64,000 nucleotides of DNA, from the NCBI GenBank assembly GCA_964526475.1, contig CAZGKF010000007.1, positions 1 to 64,000 of the forward strand, written 5' to 3'. Source of the DNA: CAYVTV01 sp964526475 (lineage in GTDB: Bacteria; Bacteroidota; Bacteroidia; Bacteroidales; GCA-2748055). Below, piece by piece: positions 1 through 7,200 of the stretch (within the stretch, counting starts at the first letter, position 1; every line of letters begins with the position of its first letter). The notes below the pieces were generated by a model. The model was not told the origin of the DNA. It did not search any database and worked only from the letters and a program-made list of their open reading frames with translations. The position numbers were made by a program, and so were the translations under genes.

Positions 1-23
1 AAAGCCTTAATGGGGCTGATAAT

Positions 24-43
24 AAAGACCTTTAGGTCTTTTT
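24..43. terminator. Terminator-like hairpin at window edge
   Basis: A perfect 7-bp stem (AAAGACC / GGTCTTT) with a TTTA loop is followed by two further T residues. It could end a transcript arriving from left of the window. The gene it serves is not visible, so orientation and function are inferred. Confidence 0.4.
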
Positions 44-52
44 AGACAGCCT

Positions 53-171
53 CTTCATGATCCCTGAAGGGGGAAACCCTTGCAGATCAAAAAACCCAAC
101 GCTGTCGCGTTGTTTTTCATTCCCCGGTTCCTTCCCGTAAGCAAAGCTTCCGGTCAGTTCACCGGGAAATG
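53..171. repeat. Direct repeat copy A (~119 bp)
   Basis: This block is nearly identical to 215-332, differing by about one indel and a few substitutions. It contains a hairpin with stem CAACGC/GCGTTG (97-102 and 107-112), an A-run before it and five T after it, which looks like a bidirectional terminator. No convincing protein is encoded; short reading frames across both copies are probably chance. It may be a duplicated piece of a tRNA 3' flank. Confidence 0.75.
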
Positions 172-200
172 GTTCCCTGCAATACACCAGGGGATTATTC

Positions 201-216
201 AGCCGCTGGCGCGGCT
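201..216. repeat. Perfect GC-rich hairpin between the repeat copies
   Basis: AGCCGC and GCGGCT pair perfectly around a TGGC loop. The hairpin in repeat copy B (258-273) has the same loop and copy A has TGTC, so the region holds a family of related small palindromes. They stand out by GC content from the surrounding AT-rich DNA. Confidence 0.6.
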
Positions 217-332
217 TCATGATCCCTGAAGGGGGAAACCTTGCAGATCAAAAAACCCAACGCTGGCGCGTTGTTTTTCATTCCCCGGTTCCTTCCCGTA
301 AGCAAAGCTTCCGGTCAGTTCACAGGGAAATG
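215..332. repeat. Direct repeat copy B (~118 bp)
   Basis: Second copy of the block at 53-171, offset by about 161 bp. It carries the same terminator-like hairpin with a TGGC loop (CAACGC 258-263, GCGTTG 268-273, then five T). It ends directly before the terminator that serves the tRNA gene. Confidence 0.75.
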
Positions 333-361
333 AAAAACCCGCAGATTCCTGCGGGTTTTTT
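333..361 (-). terminator. Bidirectional terminator downstream of tRNA-Ser
   Basis: A CCCGCAG / CTGCGGG stem with an ATTC loop is flanked by A5 on the left and T6 on the right, so it can work in both directions. It lies 7 bases past the 3' end of the minus-strand tRNA-Ser, the expected place for its intrinsic terminator. Confidence 0.75.
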
Positions 362-367
362 GATCTG

Positions 368-454
368 CGGTGAGGGGGGGATTCGAACCCCCGGTACCCT
401 TTCGAGTACGGCAGTTTAGCAAACTGCTGGTTTCAGCCACTCACCCACCTCACC
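368..454 (-). tRNA. tRNA-Ser (anticodon GCU)
   Basis: On the minus strand the 5' acceptor GGTGAGG pairs fully with CCTCACC near the 3' end, followed by discriminator G, as expected for bacterial serine tRNA. The anticodon arm is GCAGT-TTGCTAA-ACTGC, giving anticodon GCT (codons AGC/AGU). A long variable arm (TACTCGAAAGGGTA) identifies a class II tRNA, and the T-arm reads GGGGGTTCGAATCCCCC. The length is 87 nt including the discriminator. CCA is not encoded and must be added after transcription. Confidence 0.95.
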
Positions 455-480
455 AAAATATTATTAAGAACACAAAGTAT

Positions 481-562
481 GGCAGTTTACCCGCTAACTG
501 GCGGATGGTTTCAGCCACTTCTATCCGCCGGAGCTTCAGCGCAGGTGGACACCCACCTCACC
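481..562 (-). pseudogene. Interrupted partial copy of the tRNA-Ser 5' half
   Basis: This segment repeats the 5' half of the neighbouring tRNA-Ser in pieces: the D-arm/anticodon-side blocks GGCAGTTTA and TGGTTTCAGCCACT and the acceptor-side block ACCCACCTCACC (plus-strand reading). About 16 bp and about 30 bp of palindromic sequence separate the blocks. The inserts contain CCGC/GCGG (491-494, 501-504) and TCCGCC/GGTGGA (524-529, 544-549), and GGCGGAT and ATCCGCC form an inverted repeat around the middle block. No T-arm or full acceptor follows, so it cannot be a working tRNA. Confidence 0.6.
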
Positions 563-1028
563 ATAAAGCAGTGCAAATGTATAAAATAGAAATAAACCGT
601 CAAAATAAGAATTTAAAATATCATTGGTGTCTGGTAAAAATTTTTATAATTGCCTAAACACATTGATTTTATTATTGTTGAACTCCTTGCGGAGTTCTGT
701 TTGGTATGTGCATTCTGTTTTTACTGTAGGTTGAACCTATTGGTTATTATTCAACCTCTGGGTTTTTTCTTTTCAAAATAAAGCGTAGAAAAAGAGGTTC
801 CCGCAGATCACGCAGATTAACGCGGAAAGATGTCTTCCTAATCCTTCGCCCTGTGCTCTGTGCTCTGTGCCCTGTGCCAACTAACAACTTCTAAAAAAGT
901 TAGCGCTTCTCCAAATAACTCTGTTTTAATATTAATTTTAACAAGTTTATCACTTAGGTGAGATGATTTTTTTGTTTCTCTGACAATTTTATTCATACCT
1001 TTATCTGTATTTTTGATCAGTTTGTCAA
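563..1028. other. Noncoding stretch with short repeats
   Basis: No credible gene is seen between the tRNA remnant and the sigma factor gene. The stretch holds a CGCAGAT-type repeated phrase (around 801-829) and a tandem CTGTG repeat (849-878). TATTTTTG at 1008-1015 resembles a Bacteroidota -7 element but lies too close to the start codon at 1029 to be trusted. Confidence 0.5.
849..878. repeat. Short tandem repeat, 7-bp CTCTGTG/CCCTGTG units
   Basis: Four imperfect units of seven bases (CCCTGTG, CTCTGTG, CTCTGTG, CCCTGTG) lie head to tail. It is an intergenic simple-sequence tract with no coding frame. Confidence 0.7.
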
Positions 1029-1592
1029 ATGAAAAAAGACTACGAAAATATTGACGAACTTACTTTCAGACGTTTTAAACACGGCGACAAGGAGGCTTTT
1101 GATATTATATATAATATGTATAGTAAAAAGCTTTTCGGGTTTGTATTAAAAATACTGAAAACAGAAGCCGATGCAAAAGAAATTGTGCAGGTGGTATTTG
1201 TTAAACTATGGGAAAAAAGAAAAAAAATATCCGGTTCGGAACTGTTTAACTGTTACCTGTTCACTATTGCCTATAATGCATCCATAAGCCTTGTCAGAAA
1301 AAGACTCACGGAAAAAAAATATGTTGAGTATGTAAATTCACTTCAAAGAAATAATTCCGAGAACAGAACTACTGAAGACCTTGACTGCGAAGAGCTGAAT
1401 AAGAAAATTCAGTTTCTGGTGGAAAAATTACCGGCAAAACAGAAAGCAGTGTATAAACTAAGCCGTATAGACAATCTTTCTTATAAAGATATTGCTGAAA
1501 AATTAAGTATTTCCGTAAATACTGTGGAAAATCATATTTCCAAATCACTTCATTTTATTCGTAAAAATCTGAAAGATAGCTCCTTGGCGTAA
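1029..1592 (+). CDS. ECF sigma factor, FecI-like
   Basis: A 187-residue RNA polymerase sigma factor of the ECF group. Region 2 lies at about residues 20-90 (core binding and -10 recognition; the segment around EIVQVVFVKLWEKR is typical). Region 4 lies at about 125-178, with a helix-turn-helix at 159-177 (SYKDIAEKLSISVNTVENHI). In Bacteroidota such factors are usually paired with a FecR anti-sigma factor and switch on an adjacent SusC/SusD-type outer-membrane uptake locus when substrate arrives. Here a FecR gene follows 237 bp downstream but the SusC gene is destroyed, so the regulon is uncertain. Length is normal. The ATG at 1029 is the natural start. Confidence 0.9.
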   Translation: MKKDYENIDELTFRRFKHGDKEAFDIIYNMYSKKLFGFVLKILKTEADAKEIVQVVFVKLWEKRKKISGSELFNCYLFTIAYNASISLVRKRLTEKKYVEYVNSLQRNNSENRTTEDLDCEELNKKIQFLVEKLPAKQKAVYKLSRIDNLSYKDIAEKLSISVNTVENHISKSLHFIRKNLKDSSLA

Positions 1593-1829
1593 GTGAGTTA
1601 TTTTTTTTCGAAAAAACTTCCTTCAAAGATAGTGGTATTCCCCTTTTGAAACGTATTTATTATAGTTAGTTAGTTACGTTTAGTAGTTAGTTTGGTTAAT
1701 GGGGTTGTCTGAAAAAAATGAGATGGAAAACAGTGAATTTAACATGCAGAAAATATCATTGTGGCAGAAAGGTAACAAAACATTTTCTTTTTCAAGGACA
1801 ACCCCTTTAATTTTTATAGGTATAGGTAT

Positions 1830-2945
1830 ATGAACAGAGATCTTTTTATCAGGTATTTAAATAATACTTGTTCCCCAGGTGAAATGGGAGAAATTCATGA
1901 ATGGTTCAGGAATCAGTCAAATAACATTCAGGATCAGCAATTAATAAAAAAAATATGGGATGAATTTGAGTTGTCCGGTAGAGAAAAAGAAACAGAAGAA
2001 CTGGATGGTTTACTCGATAAAATTCACCATGAAATTAATCTGAACGAATCGGTACTCCTGAGGAAAAATATCAGTTTCAAAGCCTCTGCCAGAAAAGGTG
2101 CGTACAGGATATTTTTAATAATGACCAGGGTTGCAGCTGTTCTTTTTCTGCCATTGCTTTTAGCTCTTATGTATACATATTCTTCATTTAATTTGAAATC
2201 AGGATTTTCAGATATTGCGGAGAATGAAACAATTCATTCCCCGGGAAGCATTCCGATTATTGAAATTATGGTACCAGTTGGCTCCGTATTAAATACTGAA
2301 CTACCTGACGGCACTAAGATCTGGCTCAATCAGGGAAGTAAACTGAAATATCCTCAGAGGTTCACTGGAAATACACGAAGAATTTACATGGAAGGGGAAG
2401 GATTCTTCAAAGTCAGTCATAATCCGGATAAACCTTTTGTTGTGGAAGTAAACAGATTTGAAGTGGTTGCTTTGGGTACAGAATTTAATGTCAGAGCTTA
2501 TCCTCAGGATAATACCATTGAAACTTCACTGGTATCCGGAAGAGTTGTTGTTAATAGTATATCAAGGAAAGGAGATCCCTCACAGAAAATATTTGAGTTG
2601 TTACCTAAGGAACATATGGTAATCGACCTTGCCACAAACACATTTACTTCGAAAACAGAATATCTGGAAAATTTTGTTTCATGGAAAGATGGTAAACTGA
2701 TTTTCAGGGAAGCTTCCCTGAAAGAAATTCTCCGGCGCTTAAGCAACTGGAATAATACCGAATTTATTATTATGGACAAAGACATTGAAAGCCTGACATA
2801 TACAGCAACTTTTACTGACGAAACTCTGACACAGATGATGGAACTACTTTCTGCAGCAGCTCCGGTAAGGTTCAAAACCACTCCCAGAGTGAAACTGCCA
2901 GACGGCACGTTTTCAAAAACTAAAATATATGTGTATCAAAAATAA
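1830..2945 (+). CDS. FecR-family anti-sigma factor with DUF4974
   Basis: A 371-residue inner-membrane regulator. The cytoplasmic N-terminal part (about 1-92) would hold the sigma factor, one membrane segment spans about 94-116, the periplasmic FecR domain covers about 150-250 (PVGSVLNTELPDGTKIWLN is typical), and a DUF4974 domain at about 290-365 would touch the signalling domain of a TonB-dependent receptor. It should control the ECF sigma factor encoded just upstream. Its normal partner receptor would be the next gene, but only a fragment of that gene survives, so the regulator may be orphaned or respond to a receptor elsewhere. Confidence 0.92.
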   Translation: MNRDLFIRYLNNTCSPGEMGEIHEWFRNQSNNIQDQQLIKKIWDEFELSGREKETEELDGLLDKIHHEINLNESVLLRKNISFKASARKGAYRIFLIMTRVAAVLFLPLLLALMYTYSSFNLKSGFSDIAENETIHSPGSIPIIEIMVPVGSVLNTELPDGTKIWLNQGSKLKYPQRFTGNTRRIYMEGEGFFKVSHNPDKPFVVEVNRFEVVALGTEFNVRAYPQDNTIETSLVSGRVVVNSISRKGDPSQKIFELLPKEHMVIDLATNTFTSKTEYLENFVSWKDGKLIFREASLKEILRRLSNWNNTEFIIMDKDIESLTYTATFTDETLTQMMELLSAAAPVRFKTTPRVKLPDGTFSKTKIYVYQK

Positions 2946-3007
2946 TAAATACCATAACTACTAACCAAAAACCCTTTGCCTATGAAATAAAAAAAAGTAA
3001 TAAAAAA

Positions 3008-3037
3008 AGCAGGAAAATGCTGCAACATCTTCCTGCT
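3008..3037 (+). promoter_or_regulatory. Leader hairpin before susC remnant
   Basis: AGCAGGAA (3008-3015) and TTCCTGCT (3030-3037) form a perfect 8-bp stem with a 14-nt loop. It lies in the 154-bp gap between fecR and the SusC remnant. It has no following T-run long enough to be a clear terminator, so it may be a leader structure of the former uptake operon. Confidence 0.4.
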
Positions 3038-3099
3038 AACAAGATTTAAACTTCCTTTTTACAAAAAAAGGAAATTATTAACCTTAACAAAACAAAAGT

Positions 3100-3515
3100 A
3101 TGAAAAAAATCATTTTCTATCCACAAAAAGATCATAATTATGGATGGACTAATCTACTTCTAATTATGAAAATCTCAGTTTTTTTACTATTCATGACTTT
3201 TCTGCAGTCGTTTGCAGTTGATTCATATTCACAGGCTACCAGAATTAGCCTTGAAATGAAGAATTCAACGATCCGAAAAGACTTCCTAAAGGTACTTTTA
3301 ACCTCGATAGCGCATTGAATATGCATTGTGGTGGATTGTCGATATGTGTTGAATCACCACCCCACGGCTATACGGTAAGTCACAGCGGGGGAGTTCTCTC
3401 GGTAATGAGTCCCGATATGTTGTTGGATACACAATTGTTATCTCATCAGGAGTCAATGCGGTTCCTGGTGGAAACCGGAGGAAGATCGAAATGGACTCCC
3501 GGATTTGGAAAGTGA
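3100..3515 (+). pseudogene. SusC-type receptor remnant joined to an unrelated gene tail
   Basis: The first frame gives 72 residues: a short cytoplasmic lead, a hydrophobic signal segment (about 22-45) and QATRISLEMKNSTIRK, the start of the mature N-terminal region of a SusC/RagA TonB-dependent receptor. Homology stops there; a full receptor would need about 1000 residues. From about 3285 a different frame reads on without stop to 3515 and includes SALNMHCGGLSICVESP and a tail LVETGGRSKWTPGFGK. That tail resembles the C-terminus of an M14-type zinc carboxypeptidase (a catalytic Glu within VESPHG), but this is a weak, unsearched match. The picture is a deletion fusing the 5' end of susC to the 3' end of another gene. 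Confidence 0.7.
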
Positions 3516-3553
3516 GAATTAACTATTATGATAAATTTCTTCACATAGGGATC

Positions 3554-4270
3554 TTATTTTCCCGAAAAAACTTCAGTGACAAAGGTTCTTAAATTCTCTT
3601 CGGTTTTCATGGCCATCTCACTGTTGAGTGCGCGAAAATGAATCTCAGCTAAATAAATATTTTCATCTTTCCGGCTTATTTTTATATCAATGTTTTTCCC
3701 CGGGACTACCCATGGCATCTCCAGAATGCGTCTTTCAAACATACTTTGTATTTTTTCTGCCTGATAATTGGTAGAAACTTTAAGTTCAATCACTTGTCCC
3801 GAACCTTTACTTCTATTTGCCGGCCTTATTATATTTTCACTGCTTAGTTGAGAATATGGGATTTTTATTAGTTCTCCTTCCAGGCTTTCTAATTCAATGG
3901 ACAGGTAACCCAGTTTAATGATCGTGCCTGAAACATTTTTTGTAATCAGATACTGACCAGGTTCAAAGGCATTTTCTGCCTTAAGTATAACACCGGATAT
4001 AAAATCTCTTAAAAGATACCACCCGAAAACAGCAACGAGTACAATAACAATTGCTCCGGATAACACCGGATAAACAGCAGAATCATGAAATAAATAATAT
4101 AATGCCCATAAGGCATAGGAGAGCCATAAAAACATTTCAAATACGGGGAAAATTTTTAGAAATATCTTTTTTATTTTACTGTTAATAGTAAGTACAGATA
4201 ATATGGCGGATAAAGATCGCAATAAAACAAAAAGAGCTAATGCAAGAAAAATTATTTTAAGGTATATCAT
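3554..4270 (-). CDS. MscS-family mechanosensitive channel (short form)
   Basis: A 238-residue protein with three membrane segments (about 4-24, 45-60, 67-85) followed by an MscS-type soluble beta domain at about 95-150 (AFEPGQYLI...GTIIKLGYLSIEL...IPYSQLSSENI) and a C-terminal alpha/beta part. MscS channels open under membrane tension and release solutes on osmotic downshock. The TM3 signature is degenerate: the usual Gly/Ala-rich pore helix is replaced by AIVIVLVAVFGWYLLRDFISG, so it may conduct differently or be regulatory. Its ATG overlaps the stop of the upstream 1715-residue transporter by 4 bp, so the two are almost certainly co-translated. Confidence 0.85.
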   Translation of the reverse strand: MIYLKIIFLALALFVLLRSLSAILSVLTINSKIKKIFLKIFPVFEMFLWLSYALWALYYLFHDSAVYPVLSGAIVIVLVAVFGWYLLRDFISGVILKAENAFEPGQYLITKNVSGTIIKLGYLSIELESLEGELIKIPYSQLSSENIIRPANRSKGSGQVIELKVSTNYQAEKIQSMFERRILEMPWVVPGKNIDIKISRKDENIYLAEIHFRALNSEMAMKTEENLRTFVTEVFSGK

Positions 4271-7200
4271 AGTAAATCAAGGCTTTTTAGTTTTTTTACC
4301 AAATGAATCTCTAAAGCTGGATTTAAAGAAAATATTTCCGGGAACCTCTCAATTAAAATCCCCTTTTGAAGCAGAATACGAATGGTTTTTTCTGTGCTTC
4401 CAATATCATTATGAATTATTTCTGAAAGGCTTCTCACAGAAAAACGCCTGTGTAAAATGAATTGCAGGATATAAATAATTTCATCCTGAGGGATTTTTTC
4501 GGGAATTGATATTTCCTTAATTTCGGGTTTTTCTATATATAGAGTATTTCCTGCAAGCTTTTTGATACCGGCAAGCCATAAATTAAGGGCATATCCGGGA
4601 TTTCCATATGATAAATTAAAGAAACGGGTAAATAAGCGGGCATAATCCCAATCCGACATTTCATTTTCATGTTTCTTATTATTTAATATGAACTTCATTC
4701 CGCCTGCCTGATGCCGGACCAAAATAAGGTTTCTCAACTCACGGGCATCAAAGGGCTGGCAAAATATAAGGTCAAGAGCCCAGGTGCTTAAAGAACTCAG
4801 TTGATTGATTATATTAAGTGAATATTTGTTCACATTTATAATAAACAATACCTTGTGTCCATATTGACGCATTAAGGATATTATTCTGTCCACTACCTGT
4901 GTGCCAAAGGGTTTTCTTTCCCACCAGAGTTCCAGATCGTTAATAATAATAACACTTTTTGGCGGGAGTAATTCCATGCAGTATTCCAGATTGTCTTGTC
5001 CATTAAGACTTCTCAACAGAGTTTGTTCAAAGAGATTATTATCTGCCACACTTTCCCTGGGAGCTCTGATATTGTAAATATTTTGTTTATTAAAATGAAG
5101 GTTAGCAAGATGTTTACTAAGGCTTGATTTTCCTGAACTTCTTTCTCCACTGATGACAAGTAATCCCGGTGTGCCAGCTAAAAATCGTTTAATTGCCCGG
5201 GTGCCTTTTTTTATCTCATCTTTCATTCCAATCCAAAAGTCTTCTCCTATAATGGAACCTCCTGAAAACAAACTGGAATAGAAAAATGGCAGGTTCTGCA
5301 AAATGTCTCTGCCAGGTGTTAATTTTTCAAGCATTTGATTAATGTTTTCTCCGGGGTACAGGAAATTTTTCTCCCTGGATTGCCCGATACTGTCAGCCCA
5401 TAACAATCCTTCACTCTTACTGTAAAGCAAGTTAACAAGTTGATTAATTACTCTGTCACTTATGGAATTCTTTATTTTTTGCAAACGCAGGGAGATAATT
5501 CTTTTATCTGTATCCCGGATTTTTTTATTAAGACTGCTTGATGTTTTGATGATTATAGCAGAGGATAATGGCTCAAAAGCATTTTTCAGTCCAAGATTTA
5601 TACCTGCTCTAAGTTGTTCATTAACCTTCCTCAGGGTTTGATCTTCATTCCTTATATTTTTCAATAAATTTTCAATCAATGCTTTTTGTTGTTCTTGTGT
5701 TTTAAAACCGTCGGTTTCATCAGGAATGTTATTCTCTCCATTATCGAGACTGAAATTGGCAAGTCTTATTAAATCCTTTATGGATGATATGGACAGGGAT
5801 AATTGTTTTAACATATTCTGCGACTGCTTTCTGATCTGGTCATTCAGCTCATTACTTACATAGAAGTCAGCTGTTTTACGAACAGAAACAGTAAAATCAT
5901 TTAAATTGCCGGGATTTCTAAGCTGGTCAACTTCTGTTGGCTCTTCAGCTGTTATTTCAATGCTTTCAGGAAGTTCTTCAACCAGTTCGCGGATTTCATT
6001 AAATAATGCAGAAAACAGTTCATTCAGTTGGGGTTCGGATATTGACTTTTGATTAAAAACTTCTTTTTTATCACTTTTTAAATTTCCTTTTTCCAGGATA
6101 GATGAAATCTGGTTTTCAAATGTTTTCAACTTATTGTGAATATTTCCTTCTATGAGGATTCCTATATCCTGATGAGCTTTTTCAATTTTTGTTGTTATCC
6201 GGTTTTTTAGCGTTAGATATATGAAATCCAGATAAGTCTTGTTAACATGGTTAACCATATACCTGAACCAGAGATCGGGTAACTCTGACAGCATATTTTC
6301 CAGAGTAATAATCTTATTATTTAAAGATTTATATTTGCGACTCAGTGAATTAGCCCGTGGACTCTCAATAATCTGGCTGAAACTTTCCAGGTCATTTGTC
6401 AGCTCATCGAGCAGTTTGTGACTTTGGGTATATACAAAGTCCTGATTGTCATTTTGAATTTTATTAATTATTTCTGAAGTATTTTCTTTTTCAGCATATA
6501 TCTCATCGTGCAATAATTTCCCGCCTCTTCCTTTTTCAATCATTTCATAAATGCTGGTGAGGTAAACTCTAATTGTAGCAAAACCTGCTAAATTTTGTAC
6601 AGAATATTCTTCAAGAAATTGTCTGTAATATTCAAGTCTTTTAAAATACAGGAAATATCTGGCTGCAGGATGGACCTTAATTCTATAACTTAATTTTTTC
6701 CCAAATAAACTTAGCCAAAGGATTTTCCCGGCTCTGTCCAATCTGTTGAGCAGCCCCCCGGGTTTAAGATTCTTATAATCTTCTTTTCCGAACATTAACC
6801 TCATATAACGGGGTAGCGCACTTAGTGTTTTTTCTGTTTCTGAAATATACAAAGCAAAACCTTCTACGAGAATTTCCTTTTCATACTTCAGGTAATTGCC
6901 TTTAAATTCATTTATTTGTTTTTGAACGTGAAAAGAGAAGTCATTCAGAATTTTCAAATATTCTCTTTGCCCTTCCTGTTTGATCTTTATTTTATCAGCC
7001 ATTAACAATCTTTCAAGTGTTTTATTTGCAAGACTTTCTATGTTCTCAAGAAAGTTTCCGTGCTTTTCCGGAATGGCTAATAAGATGTTTTCAATAAGCT
7101 TTTCTGTTTGTTTTTCCAAAATTTGCGCCAGATTGTAGACTTCATTAAAAACAATATCGGTTTTTGAAAGCCGGATATTTTTTAAAATGGATACTACCGG

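Noticed and set aside
219..657. Two plus-strand open frames across the repeat block and tRNA
   Set aside because: They run through the terminator hairpins and the minus-strand tRNA-Ser, have no recognisable protein features and arise from repeats.
1008..1015. Promoter of the ECF sigma gene
   Set aside because: TATTTTTG fits the -7 motif but would start transcription about 7 bases before the start codon and lacks a -33 box.
3315..3515. Independent small gene after the SusC stub
   Set aside because: The frame opens upstream without a proper start and matches only a protein tail; it is better read as a fusion remnant.
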